Positions 45,075 to 56,454 of a stretch of 64,000 nucleotides of DNA are shown here, piece by piece (position 1 is the stretch's first letter; every line of letters starts with the position of its first letter). The DNA is taken from contig OY744525.1 of assembly GCA_963556195.1 (NCBI GenBank), positions 45,908,148 through 45,972,147 on the forward strand, given 5' to 3'. The translations under genes and the position numbers were made by a program. The notes under the pieces were generated by a model that did not search any database, was not told where the DNA came from, and saw nothing but the letters and a program-made list of their open reading frames with translations. The stretch is from Sepiola atlantica (Eukaryota; Mollusca; Cephalopoda; Sepiida; Sepiolidae).

Positions 45075-45735
45075 TCCTCATCATCATCATCATCGGATTA
45101 ACGTCTGTTTTACATGCTGGCATGTGTTAAACGGCTTTTACAAATTCACTTCACAACTAGCCTATCTCTAGCCAGGTCTTTCTCTTAAATCCATCCTTAT
45201 CACTTCCTCCCATGTTTTTCCTGAACTTCCTCTGCCAACTGACCCTACTACCTCAACTGTTTTACATCTAGTAACCCAAGAGTTCTCATCAATTCTTTCA
45301 ATGTGACCAAACAAACGAAATTTCCTGTTCTACACACATCTCCCTATACAGTCCAGATTTAATCTTCCTCTGAGGTCATCAGATCTAAGCATGTTTTTAA
45401 AACACATTTATCGTATCATTCTCATATCATTTCACTCCATGCAACACTTATCTCCAGCCCATAAAAATGTGCAAACATGTCTGATAGATTCTTCCCTTGA
45501 TCGACAGTGGAAACGCTTTGCTGGTTAGAAATGGCAGAAGTTCATTGAATTATTCCATCCACTCTCAACTCTTGTGATAACACCAGCTCTTTCCTATGCT
45601 TCGATGGTATCACCAAGATAATAAAACTAGACAACCGTAATAGCTTCACCATCGAAATATATTTTCTCCACATTTGAATTCTAATCCATCTCTATTGTCT
45701 TACACTTCTGGCATGAAAGATTCTAAACATGTATC
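45075..45735 (-). mobile_element. LINE-D copy, longest
   Basis: Minus-strand reading in broken frames: KCGENIF, then a region like the thumb of Jockey/RTE-type polymerases (FPLSIKGRIYQTC), the LRW-type tail and 3' end ACATGCCAGCATGTAAAACA, GACGTTAATCC with (GAT)n. No open frame exceeds a few dozen codons. Confidence 0.65.
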
Positions 45736-45739
45736 ATTT

Positions 45740-46290
45740 TTTATAAACCAATCCTGAGATGAGTATTCTAGTACATACATATATAAATAGTACCAAAAAC
45801 TAAACTTTTGCAAAAAACTTGAAGTGAAAATGAAAATTTGCTCATGGTGACCCATCTTGGAAAATAGCGGAAATGTATGAAGACTACATGTCATCTTTGT
45901 TCACTCGGGCCAAAATTGTTACTTACGTCCTAAGATTAAAAATGGTACTAAACATTAAACTTTTGCAAGAATTTGAAGTAACTGATGCCCCAGGCCCTCC
46001 ACTAAAGCAGATAAGAATTTTGCTGAACAGAATTAGGAGGTCGTCTAGTAATTCAATTTTTATAAGTAACCAATGTGTACCCAACACTTACAAGTACCAC
46101 AAAAGATTGAGTTGCCACAAACTAAGCAGGAGAATTTTTTTTTGAGGGCTTCCCAACACTGCACCCACTGATCATCACTTTGGCAACATTCACTTGCTCT
46201 ATTTTAAACCCTTAAACAATACATTAAAAGTAGTTATAGTTTAGACGGTAAATCAAATCATTCCTTTCTTACCAAATTATTATTACACCT
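45740..46290. other. No gene seen
   Basis: A 90-codon frame at 45873-46145 has no recognised homology. Confidence 0.45.
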
Positions 46291-46402
46291 ATAAATTTAG
46301 ACTACAGTATCTATACCTGCCAGTATCCTATATCTCTACAAGGCCATCATTCGTCCATGCATGGAGTAGTGTTGCCACATCTGAACTGGAGCATCAACCA
46401 CT

Positions 46403-46404
<2 letters not shown>

Positions 46405-46440
<36 letters not shown>
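46405..46440 (+). repeat. (CT)n microsatellite within LINE coding sequence
   Basis: CT repeats replace the short CTCTCCC stretch that encodes SLSL in other group A copies, an in-place expansion. Confidence 0.85.
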
Positions 46441-46441
<1 letters not shown>

Positions 46442-46544
46442 TAAACAGGGTCCAAAATAGAGTCAACAACCTAATAGGTCTCGAACTGCTAACCAGACTC
46501 CAGTCTCTGTCACATCGCTACTATGTTGCACCATTGTGCTTGTT

Positions 46545-46889
46545 GATGCTTGTATAATAAAAAGACGAAAAAAAGTTTTTTTTGTCTTTTAGTGTTGGAG
46601 AGGGGCAGGTAAAGCTTCACAACAGCTCTAGCTTTTGAACAATATTTTTCTAACCCTAACCCCTAACCCTAAACATTGACCCCTAATCCTAAACCCTAAC
46701 CCTTTTATGTCTAATCGACGTTCTCCTTGCACAGTAGCCACATGTGCAACGCCAATTAAAGCCACCAGTTTTGATTACTGGAAAATCGTGTTTAAAATTC
46801 GTTGTAAGCGTTACCTGCCCCTTATTTACCTCTCCCACATCAAAAGACAAAAAAAAAACTTTTTTTCTGCTTTTTATTATACAAGCACC
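46545..46889. mobile_element. MITE-like TIR element with 8-bp target duplication and telomere-like core
   Basis: 345 bp flanked by TGCTTGTT at 46537-46544 and 46890-46897. Terminal inverted repeats of about 60 bp begin GATGCTTGTATAATAAAAAG (left) and GGTGCTTGTATAATAAAAAG (right, reversed), and continue through GAAAAAAAGTTTTTTTT, GTCTTTT, GGAGAGG and GGCAGGTA. The centre holds CCTAACCCCTAACCCTAAAC-type telomere-like repeats. An 8-bp duplication fits hAT and some other DNA transposons. The other group A copies lack it at this site. Confidence 0.85.
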
Positions 46890-47308
46890 TGCTTGTTTTA
46901 CAAGTACTTCAATGGAATATGCTCTGACGAACTTGCTGCACTGGTGTTCCCTTGATGTAAATACCACCGACCAACCCGTCAATCAGCAAAATCCCACCCC
47001 TTCACTGTCGAGGTTCGCAGATGTCGGAAGGTTTTCTACTCTAATAGCTTCTTTCCTCGAACTGCTAACCTTAGGAATTCCCTCCCTGTTCCCTGTTTCC
47101 CTGACTGTACTACTATGCAGAAATGTAAATGTAATGTGATCAGAAATCTCGCTGCTCAACTCCCTACTTAGGATGTCCTTGCAAATATGGTCCCTAATTC
47201 ACAGTAGCCTCTTACGTCTCAGTTGAATGACTAAATTAAAAAAAATTAAAAAATAAATATGTCAAATGGAAATTGGTAATCTACATTTATATAAAATTAG
47301 GTATGTGC

Positions 47309-47563
47309 ATGAAGAGTTCAAATGCAAAATGCGATAAAGACCATTTTCAAAATGGTTAAATTACTGTTACAAAAAGTGCTGCATTTCATCACGCTAATAA
47401 ACTTCAAATCATTTCGTTAAAGCAATGCGATATTTGCCTATTATTCTTGCTTTTAATTAAAATAAGGTTTTACGGTCGAATTTTACATTTGAATTATTCG
47501 TCTTTGTGAAGTCCAATTTCTCAATTTGAAGAAACTGGATTTATCGCGTTTTGCATTCAATCT
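47309..47563. mobile_element. Small TIR element inside H1 copy 4
   Basis: The left end TGAAGAGTTCAAATGCAAAA is mirrored at 47563 as TGAAGAGATTGAATGCAAAA (reversed), with about 40-bp arms (GCGATAAA follows in both). A third, direct copy of the right end with about 150 flanking bases lies at about 48010-48172. No target duplication was identified. Confidence 0.6.
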
Positions 47564-47700
47564 CTTCATATCCTATTACAGTGAGACCAAACTTGTCTCA
47601 ATTGGTTGCTGGTGTGAACACTGGACAAGTAAATTATATCATCTTCTGAAGCTTCATAGGTTACAGTGGTATTCACTAATAGACATCGCATATTTAACTG

Positions 47701-47894
47701 TGTATGAAAAAGACAAAAAGAAAAACAAATTAAACACAGGAAGAAATTTTTAAAATTGAGAGGTTTACCAGTTTCATTCAGATCAACGAACATCTTTAGA
47801 AAAATGATTTGATCCAAACGAAACCGGTAGATCTCTCGTTTTTGATGATTTATTCTTGTGTTTAATTTGTTTTTCCTTTTGTCTTTCTCATACA
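47701..47894. repeat. Near-perfect palindrome, 86-bp arms
   Basis: Arms 47701-47786 and 47809-47894 with a 22-base loop. Left reads TGTATGAAAAAGACAAAAAG..., ending CAGATCAA; the right reversed reads TGTATGAGAAAGACAAAAGG..., ending TTTGGATCAA. A 13-base direct repeat, CATATTTAACTGT, occurs at 47689-47701 and 47944-47956, a possible target duplication. Confidence 0.8.
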
Positions 47895-49073
47895 TTTTGT
47901 CTCCACAGCATTTCGTCTTATGATATATAGTGTATTTTATCCTCATATTTAACTGTAACTATTTTATATCAAGTAAGGGTTTGTTTGGCATTCCCTCAAG
48001 TTGCCTATTATTTTTGTTTTTCCTTTAAAAAATGTGATATCTTCCTAATATTCATGCTTTTAGTTAAAATTACAGGCGAATTTTACATTTGAAATATTCG
48101 TCTGTTTGAAGTTTCATTTCTCAATTTTAAGAAATTGGATTTATTGCGTTTTGGATCTGAACTCTTCATAAAACTTCATATATCTGTACGTACAGGATTC
48201 ACTTCTAAACTAATTAACCGATCATTATGAATTTTGGAACACAGCTGCTAGGCATAAGAGGTCGTAATCTGGCTTATATTTTGTTTAATTTAGTTTCATG
48301 CAAAGGACCCGTAAGCCCTTCATGAAAATTCAGATACCTCCGATTCTTGTGACATTTTTACAATAGGTAGTAGACATTAATTAATTAATATTCCCCAAAT
48401 TTCAGTTTCTTTAGAATATTTAAAAAGGTTTTTAGGGGATAATATGAACACAACCTCCCATTTGAAAATTTTAAATATTTCAGATTTGCATTGAATTTGA
48501 TCCATAGCCATTAAACACAAATTAAGCAAAATTCCCTGAATTTCAATTTCTTCCTTAGACTCTTTAAGCTTAAACTTTAATTTTGAGACATTTTCTAGAA
48601 TCAAAATTATTTAATATATTTTAATCAAGAGTATAATAAGGATTCTAGACATAAGGTTTAGTATCATTAGACATTAATTAATAAATAGACGAAAATGAAT
48701 AAATAGTACACAAATTTCAGTTTCTTTGGAGTATTTTTTAGAGATTTGAAATCATAATATGAGCATAACCTCCCATTTGAAAATTCAAATATATTAGATA
48801 TGCATTAGACACCAATGAAGCAAGATTCCCTGAATTCTAATTTCTTCCTCAGTCCCCTTAAGCCTTAACTTTTAGACATTTTCTCCAATCAAAATCATGT
48901 AATGGATTTAAATCAAAACTAGAATAAGGATTCTCAAAATAAAGTTTAGTATCATAATATATTGATTTTAATCCTTGTAAGGGGGCATAAAAGTGGTGCA
49001 AAACTGTTCTGCTTGTAGAATTAATTTACTTACCCTGGAACGGGTATTCTTCTAGTATATATACATATATATA

Positions 49074-49794
49074 CTAGCAGGAAGACCCGACGTTGCTCGG
49101 GATTGAATGAGGATCACTACTATGTACTTTTTCACTATGCTCATAACACCATATTACTTTCTTTGTTTTTACTGTCCCCACCTCCCGCTTTGCCCCCTAA
49201 TATAATCGGAAGAAGTTGAAATGTTGGAAAACTCTCTGAGTTAGTGTCTTATACATATGGTTTAAATTTCATTAACATCGGATATACGTATTTGAAGTTT
49301 TAGGGGGATTCTGTCTCCATGGGTCACTTAGAGGTGGGGATACGTAGATATTTGGCACATAGATGGTAACATAGAGATTCAAGACCACTTCTGTTGACTT
49401 TCTTTGGAGAATTTTTGACATATGATATACATTTCATCTAAATAGGATATATTTAAAGTTTTAAAGGAGGTTCGGCCCCTATAGCTTCCTTAGGCTAGGA
49501 GAGCACTTCGAGATTCAGAACGACTTCCATTGTTTTCCCCATAAAATTTTATATATATGATTTAAATTTCATAAAAATAGAATATATTTTAAGTTTTAAG
49601 GGGGTTATGATCTTATGGCTTCCTTGGGGGTGCAGTTAGCGATTCGGGAACACTTCCATTATCTTCCCCGGTAAATTTTACATAAGAATACACTTTTAGA
49701 TTTTATGTAGATTCTTTAACCTTTCTTTCTATAGGGAACACACAAGCATAACACCAACACACATACAGACATTGAGTTTTATATATAAAGAAGA
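49074..49794 (-). mobile_element. Complete non-autonomous Helitron-like element (721 bp)
   Basis: On the minus strand it starts TCTTCTTTATATATAAAACT, CAATGTCTGTATGTGTG after an A, and ends CCCGAGCAACGTCGGGTCTT, CCTGCTAG before T. CCCGA...TCGGG makes the terminal hairpin. The interior has three diverged repeats of a unit (ATTTAAATTTCAT...AAGTTTTAAGGGGG) and no replication or helicase gene. Its 3' end faces that of H1 copy 4 across 18 bases. Confidence 0.75.
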
Positions 49795-51110
49795 TGAATG
49801 GGTTTAAGACTGAAGAGCATCGTAACAATGAATAGCAATCGAAAACCTGTTAAAATATGTGTCAGTTTTGTCGAAGTGATAGAGTATGTTGCGAGACACA
49901 CATCGTCTTTTCTTATGCATATTTATAAAAGAAAACAAATTTCGAATTCATTAAAACAACGTATGAATTAGAAGTAACAATCAATACTAAAGCTATTCAA
50001 ACAATGAAATCAAATGCGTAGAAGTTCTAGATAATTTCAGCACAGAATCTGTTTGGAATCTTCAGGGAAGAATGGGTAATTTTTTTAAAATGTTCATTAC
50101 CCTGTCCACAAGGGCAAAGTTCAAACAAGAAATTATTATTTTAGAATTAACAATTTGAGAAATAGCACTTTATGATTCATGATTTGGGCTTGAAATATTT
50201 ACGAGTTACCTCTCTTAAATCAGATCCAAGCGATATTTTGTTTATCTTTAAGATTTTACAAAAAAATTCACAGTATAGTAAATTTTCTTTATAAAATAAG
50301 ATGTAGCACAAGGTCAAAATTGAGTGGGCTGAGATGGAGGTCGGCTGTAGTCCTTTTGGTCTATTCTCTAAACTAGTTTCAGTCACCAAAATACCACATT
50401 CACTCTATGGGTAAAACCTACTTAACATTATCCCCAATGGTTTGACAGTGTAGTTTTACAAAAAAATATATGTACAAATTCATCGGTTGAGGAGTGGATG
50501 TGCTAAAAGACAACAGAGATTGCTGAAAAATAAAATGCTAAGTGCGGTGGTTAGTAGGACCCTCCCAAATCTATCTAGGTATGAGCTGCTCACTGTTTTT
50601 TTGGGTTGTTTCAAGAGCCGAAAAGAAAGTTTCTAAGTGGGGGGAAAAAACGAAACAGCAAAAACGAAATATCACTGAATCAATACTTGCCAACTAGAGA
50701 ATACCCTCTTCTAGAGGCACGAAATTCAGAATGAGGGTTTTCTTCTTTCTGGCTTTTGGCTTCAAGCCAGTCAAACGGGTCTGACTAGTACTTCATCTTA
50801 GCATGGTTTTCACACTCTGATGCTGTTCTGTCAGATCTCACTTTCGGTTGCAGTTTAAACAGCTAGCCATCTTAGCATAACCCTTTTTGACAGGGTGCAG
50901 ATAATATCACAGTAAGTCATTTTTACTTTTACATAGCTTATTCGTCTCTCTATTATTGTTTGCCCTGGCAATACATGCCTATTTCGATTGTGTTTGAGAT
51001 TATTAACAGAGACTCTTTCGTTAATAACTGCATCTGTGTTTTTCTCCTCTGTTCATGTATCATGTTTTATTCTTCCCTCATGCATTTGTCTTTGACAAAC
51101 ATTTTTGTGA
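49795..51110. other. No gene seen
   Basis: Mixed AT-rich sequence without recognised features. Confidence 0.5.
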
Positions 51111-51114
51111 GAAT

Positions 51115-51127
51115 AAATATATATATA

Positions 51128-51164
<37 letters not shown>

Positions 51165-51178
51165 GTGTGTGTGTGTAA
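51115..51178. repeat. (AT)n/(GT)n microsatellite
   Basis: AT run passing into GTGTGTGT. Confidence 0.95.
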
Positions 51179-51179
51179 A

Positions 51180-51950
51180 TTCAACTGTTTCTTTATTATT
51201 ACCCACTTTTTCCCCATGTGTACTCATTACAACACAGAACATGGCGGTGCTCGTGTTGAAGAAGAGACTCCAACACATGTGTCACTAAAATCATACAAAC
51301 AGAATATCGGATATTCTTATTCTTCACTGAAATACGGAATGGTTGGTATTTCGTTTGTTTACACAAATACTGATTTTCTCTGGAAGTCATGTCCTTATAT
51401 GAGGCAAGATTTCTTTTAGGCCGGATGCTCTTCCTGATGCCTAGCGAGTGAGGTGATGGGGAACAGTGCTTTTATCATACCATCTCTAGGTGATTGCCTA
51501 CCAAGACTAAAGAGTGATTCACCTGCCCTTTTGGGTTTCTTAAAAAATGTTTTTTTCCATAAAAAAGGAGAATTATTAATTTGTTCTATGTTCTGCCACC
51601 GACTGCGTAGTCTAACTTCTGTTGGTAATACACCAAGTGGGAATTCTAATCGCCTTGGTTGAGACAAAGATACACAAACAGTATACTCGCACCATGTACA
51701 GTTTTGAGTTACTACCAGTTTCAGAGTTAGTACTCAAAAACTAATATTTAATAAAATAAAGCAGTGATCAAACCTTTTGTTTCCTTGGTATGATTGACCC
51801 TACTGCCTTCTAGCATCTATAAATTACAGGGTGTCAAATCGAAGAAATATCAGGTTTAATAATACAAGCGGGATTAGCTTCTGTTTTTTTTTTTTTTTTT
51901 TTTTTATGCTATGTTGTGATTAGCTGCTTGGTCAGATCGGGCTTCTCCAA
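51180..51950. other. No gene seen; short interspersed fragment at 51418
   Basis: AGGCCGGATGCTCTTCCTGA resembles a short motif common in invertebrate interspersed repeats. Frames across 51416-51667 are unrecognised. A T20-plus run lies at about 51884-51904. Confidence 0.35.
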
Positions 51951-52732
51951 CCTTCCATCTAGCCAAAGTAAGGGCCAAAGTAGAGTGTTGCAAATGACGT
52001 GAACATTTAGGCAACCAAGACACAGACTGCTTAGACATCACGGATGGCCAACAGATAGCCCCTTTGAGCGAGTCCTATAAGTAGTTTTTTTTTTTTAAAT
52101 CCTATCTTGGGAATCTTCAGATATTATTTCTTTGTTAGTTTTGCTTAACTTTGTAGTAGTGATATGTTCACAAACTATTTTCTTATGAGCAGCTTTATTC
52201 TTACATGCCGAGTGATTAACGGATTATCCAATCAGAACACTTTGCAAAGGAAGCACTTCTGCTTGACTTTATATACACCTTTTCCTGCTTTTCACAAGTG
52301 GGATGTTTTCACGTCAATCCGTATAGACATACCATGTCCTTGTCTCAACCAGGAAGAAGGCTTGACGCGCGTGCAACAAATGAATGCAAGACCCAATTGA
52401 TTGGGCAGGTATACACCTGCCGATTCAACATGCAGCGATATTTCTTGTTACATAGGTCATTCGTGGACCCTTGCTGTTTGTTGGTGAAGAAATGTATAAA
52501 TAAAGCTGATTTAAAATATGGAGGAAAGGTTTGTCCTTATATTTATATTCGAGCTAACAGTAACTCCTACTAACGGCAACACTAGGATAATCCCTTTTTC
52601 TTCTTACTAAATGTGGTTTAAGATACTGTGATAATTTGCCTTAGTGAAAATATCTGTTAAGTGCGATGGCACTAGCAGCCAAGTTGTCAGTTGATTTCTG
52701 GTCAGCAGAGAATTAACAGTGGACAGTGAGCA

Positions 52733-52975
52733 ATGGACAGTGAACAATGGAGATTCAGAATTTTCTGTGGCGATGACACCAAAAGAAAAATTAATTTAAT
52801 TCCATTACCGGATTACAAGCTATTTCGGTCTGAAAAGGAGACTATGGAGTCCGGAAATTTAATGTTAAGCAAAGATGTGATATCGCCTTTTAGTGAAGAA
52901 GATGATGTAGTCGGGTGGATGAAAAAAGTGAAACTGGTGGCGGAAGATGCAGCATGGCTAAGAAAAAAAGGATGA
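52733..52975 (+). pseudogene. gag-like N-terminal fragment
   Basis: 80 codons, beginning at the ATG in the R2 repeat, with NLIPLPDY then FSEEDDVVGWMKKVKLVAED. The LPLPxF...DVxxWLKKVxLVAK pattern is the start of gag proteins of some invertebrate LTR elements. It ends at a stop after WLRKKG, where a large deletion joins it to pol. The first 25 codons recur, broken, at about 54113-54170. Confidence 0.6.
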
Positions 52976-52989
52976 TTATAATCAGATTA

Positions 52990-53890
52990 ACATGGCCGAA
53001 TTAGATGCTGCTTTGGAAGGCATCAATTTAGCTATAAAATGGGGATCAAGAGACATCGAAATAAGTACTGATTCAGCAATGGTACTAAGTTAGGTGAACT
53101 CTACAGTGGAGGAGAGCAGAAGAATACGAATAAAGGGTGCTGGAGAAATGATTGTGAAGCAGAGATTCGGAATACTTGGAGAGTTAATATCTGAATTTGG
53201 ACTGTGAATAAAGGCAGTGCTTGTGCCTTCAGAGAGAAACAAAGCAGATGCGTTAACCCGAATAAACAAATGGTGGTTAGTTGAGAAAGAAGAGGTCTAG
53301 AAATCGGAGAACTAGAAGAGTTGCATGGCATGCACCACATGGAGTGGATAGAACATTATATTTGGTGTGAAAGGTTGAAATACTTATAAAATGGGAGGAA
53401 GTTCAGAAGGTGGTCAGCAACTGTTTTTGATGTCAATCAATCGATCCTGCCCCGAAAATATATAATCCTGGTGAAATTGGGAAAGCAATATCTGAGAGAG
53501 GAGGGATATCACCTGAAGAGGCCACATTCTGGTACAACATGGCACCCAAGGTCGGACAAAGAGAGGATACAGTGCTGCATAGATCAATTTTTAATTATTA
53601 ATGAAGGCACCCAAGAGATACATCGCCAGACATCGAAGAGCAAGGGCCAGCCAGAATCCAAATAGGAGAAAGGGTTTGCACGACGCAATGGGGAAGAGGA
53701 GTAATTACTAGAGTACAATCCCCTAACAACTTGAGCAGTGCAGCAGATTTTAGATTTAAGCATGTGGTCCATGTAAACGATGGAGATGTAAGCGCCGAAC
53801 AAGAAGGCAATGAAAATGAGGTGGTTGTAATTCAAAGACCACTGAGAGAACATAATATACCGATTTGGGCACGGGATTATGTGATGTGAA
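52990..53890 (+). pseudogene. pol fragment: RNase H and integrase pieces
   Basis: In broken frames: NMAELDAALEGINLAIKWGS and EISTDSAMVLS (RNase H, with AELDA and the catalytic Asp of TDS), VPSERNKADALTRI (RNase H end, NxADxLTR), then WHAPH and CQSIDPAPK (HHCC zinc-binding domain of integrase), then PEEATFWYNMAP and the C-terminal IGERVCT region, ending at a TGA at 53887. Reverse transcriptase, protease and the integrase catalytic core are missing. At least five stops. Confidence 0.7.
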
Positions 53891-54011
53891 ATGACCTTTG
53901 ATGATCATGGAGGCGTGTGGTTTAAGATACTGTGATAATTTGTCTTCGTGACAATACCTGTTTAGTGAGATGGCACTATCAACCAAGTTGTCAGTTGATT
54001 TCTGGTCAGCA

Positions 54012-54117
54012 GAGAGTGAGCAATGAGCAGTGGACAGTGAGCAGTGGACAGTGAGCAGTGGACAATGAGCAGTGGACAGTGAGCAGTGGACAGTGAACAG
54101 TGGACAGTGAACAATGG
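54012..54117 (+). repeat. 14-bp minisatellite within right R2 repeat
   Basis: About seven imperfect units of GAGCAGTGGACAGT. The left R2 copy at 52715-52745 has only about two, so the array expanded after the duplication. Confidence 0.9.
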
Positions 54118-54664
54118 AGATTGAGATTTTTCATGACGGTGACACCGAAGCAACGTTAATTTATTCCATTACCGGATTACACTAAACAAGGCTTACAGAG
54201 TGGACCCCTGATCAATTCTTCTTACTAATAATGAACCCTCTTTTTCGAACTATAAGTAAGGGCCAAAGTGAAGTGTTGCCAAGTATTTGACGATTTAGGC
54301 AACCAGATCAAGATTACTTAGTTACCAGGATTCTTTCCTTAGATGTCACAGATTACTAGCCACGGCCAAAAGATGGCACCATTGTGGGAGTCTTATAATT
54401 TCTTTTAATTCTATCTCAGGAATTTTCTATTTCTTTATTAGCTTTGCATAATGTTTTGTAATATGTAGTGTTACACCGGCCGTTCTAACAGAAGAGAAAC
54501 TACACCGATTCTCACTATAAATAGTGCGAGTAGACAATCACCAGAGAGAAAAAGGACAGTATTGTAACTGTCTAGCCGAGTGCTAGTCAGTTTCCTTACC
54601 TTTGTACCTTTTATGTTAATACACTTGTTATCTTAACCCAACCCCGACTTGACTTCTTCTTTTT

Positions 54665-55790
54665 ACTGTTGGACTACTTCACAACATGAAGAAAACCAAA
54701 AATCAGTATTCCCATTCTAAAGCACAGATGTCGTTAAAATCACTAATGTTGAAGTTGTCAACCTTCTCTTCCACCTTCGATAAATTGAGACCTTCGAATA
54801 ATTTAATTGAGACCTTGAATATGATTAATATGATTTCTAAATATGGAAGAGACTTTTTTAATATTTCTCTTCACATTGCTAATTTATTGATAAAGATTTT
54901 TTAAATTAAACCTCTCACGTAAAATTAATGAAAAAAATATACTTTTAGAACAAATTGCCTAATTAATCAACTGAAAATAGCTCTAATAAAGTGATTTGGG
55001 AGATAAAGTGAATCTTACGTTGCCAAATAAAATGATTTGTTGACAAAATGAAGTGAATTGGTTGTTACTTGCAGAACAGTATCAGAAGATAAGCTGAAAG
55101 ATAACATATTGAAGAAAACACACACGACAGATTTAAATGATAATATATGTATTAGATGTTATAATACAAGCGACGTCTTTGCAAACTAAAGTGTGTTTGC
55201 GGCTTAATTAAAAAGATGAACTTATCTGATTCTGTGAGAGACGTTTCCTTTAACGTCTGGTTCTGAAAATACGTCACGTACATTCGAAAAGAACGAAAAG
55301 GCTATTCTACTTCATCTCGCCAAAATTAAGTGCCAGGTGATTGGTTAAAGAGAATTGTCTCGACTAATCAAAATGAGGATATTTTATAAGACAACAGACA
55401 AAGGGGAGATAATCTATTATCACAATAGACAAGGGGAGATAATCTATTAAATAGTTTTTTTTTTTACTACTAGAATTAATGGGCCCAAATTCTAGCTCCT
55501 ACAGAGGGCCTGCTATTATGCCCAGCCAATGCACATTTCTTATTATATATAAAATATTAAATTGTTTTTAACGTCAAAACTTGGTAAAAAAAAAAAATTG
55601 TTTGGGACTATTAAAATAGTTTCCAACACTATGGATGCTGTTTATCCAATCATTTATTTTATTTTTTTATTATAGCTTATGTTTGAATTCATGTTTTGAA
55701 ACTTGACGTAAATCATAAATCTATGACGACATGCCAAAGCTATAATTATTTGGTTATGGTAATGTTTTAAGCTCTATTCATAAGAAAATC
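54665..55790. other. No gene seen
   Basis: A 72-codon frame at 54686 starts just after the LTR-like sequence but matches nothing known to me. A short direct repeat (ACAAGGGGAGATAATCTATT) is doubled at about 55391 and 55428. Confidence 0.45.
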
Positions 55791-55794
55791 CAAA

Positions 55795-55868
55795 ATAGGT
55801 CAGCTGGTAGAACCTCAGACTGATGATCTCAAGGTTTCGGTTTCGATTTTCGGTCATGGAATCCCCAT
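55795..55868 (+). repeat. tRNA-like SINE fragment
   Basis: TAGGTCAGCTGGTAGAACCT (A box) and GGTTTCGATTTTCGG (B-box region) about 45 bases apart. The acceptor stem is not complementary, so not a working tRNA. Confidence 0.4.
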
Positions 55869-55869
55869 T

Positions 55870-56045
55870 ATTTTTTTGGAATTTATGATTTACTATTAAT
55901 GCAATATTCTCTATTTCTAAAAGTATTTAAGATCTGTGATATTTCGAAATGAGACAAATTCTGCAATGTATTTATTACGTTTAAAAAAATTGTGATTGAC
56001 AGACGGAAAGACGGACACAATCTCTATTTATATAAGAAGGCTTTT
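55870..56045. other. No gene seen
   Basis: Short AT-rich spacer. Confidence 0.4.
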
Positions 56046-56049
56046 GTTT

Positions 56050-56375
56050 TTTTACTAAAGAGTCATCGCTTATCAAGGCCAGAAGGCCACTCGAGGATAA
56101 GGGTTAATGTGTTTGTCAAATGGACGATGAGACAACAACACCGTGATGATTGGTAACGATGATTGAAATTGGACAGAATTTGATTATTTAAGAGGACGGT
56201 TCAACAAGAATTTGTTTACATTGGCCTTGAACAGGTCATGTTGTAGTCAGTTGGGAAGCAGCCCCACCGTATGGTGTTACACAGACGGGTAGTTCTAGAA
56301 AAGAAGCTCTGTTTATGGACGCTCCGTTTAGTTTCAGGTATACAGAGAAAAATATCCCTGTAAATTATTTTTTAT
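56050..56375 (-). mobile_element. LINE-B C-terminus and tail
   Basis: The same arrangement as 28815-29195, from TTTCAGGTATACAGAGAAA back to AACCCTTATCCTCGAGTGGC, GGCCTTGATAAGCGATGACT. Stops interrupt the FFxRTxRLxN-like region. Confidence 0.8.
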
Positions 56376-56454
56376 TTATTTAGGAGAATTTGATGTGTAT
56401 ATCTTTTACTATACCAAAGCTGAGTTAATCAGCGTTTGTTTACCTATATATACT

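Larger units (their letters stand above)
46295..47245 (+). mobile_element. LINE-A 3' part, split by a MITE-like insertion
   Basis: Reads YLYKAIIRPCMEYCCHIWTG, then a (CT)n expansion (46405-46440) inside the SLSLLN codons, NRVNNLIGLELLTRLQSLSH, APLCLL, then the insertion 46545-46889, then CFTSTSMEYALTNLLHWC in another frame and the group A 3' UTR ending in an A-rich run at about 47235. Two frameshifts. Confidence 0.85.
47283..49055 (+). mobile_element. H1 Helitron-like copy 4, disrupted and internally duplicated
   Basis: A 5' fragment ATTTATATAAAATTAGGTAT at 47286-47305 is separated from the body (from about 48170, GTACGTACAGGATTCACTTC) by foldback sequence. The body duplicates about 280 bp (48375-48665 against 48660-49000: ATTCTAGACATAAGGTTTAG, CACAAATTTCAGTTTCTTTG). 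The 3' end CCTGGAACGGGTATTCTTCTAG before T is intact. Confidence 0.65.
51955..54660 (+). mobile_element. Degenerate LTR retrotransposon with two nested direct-repeat pairs
   Basis: Pair R1: about 51968-52140 and 54252-54455 (AAGTAAGGGCCAAAGTRRAGTG, TTAGGCAACCA, ATTTCTTTRTTAG). Pair R2: about 52612-52825 and 53916-54170 (GTGGTTTAAGATACTGTGAT, AACCAAGTTGTCAGTTGATT). The order is R1, R2, coding, R2', R1', all direct. Pol II-like signals follow each R1 (TTTATATACACC and ATAAATAAAG; ACTATAAATAG near 54510). A single intact element would give repeat-coding-repeat only, so a recombined or nested structure is likely. The family is probably BEL or Gypsy-like, judged from the coding parts. Confidence 0.65.

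Noticed and set aside
46655..46705. True telomere or chromosome end
   Set aside because: The CCCTAA-type repeats are few, imperfect and enclosed in a TIR element within a LINE.
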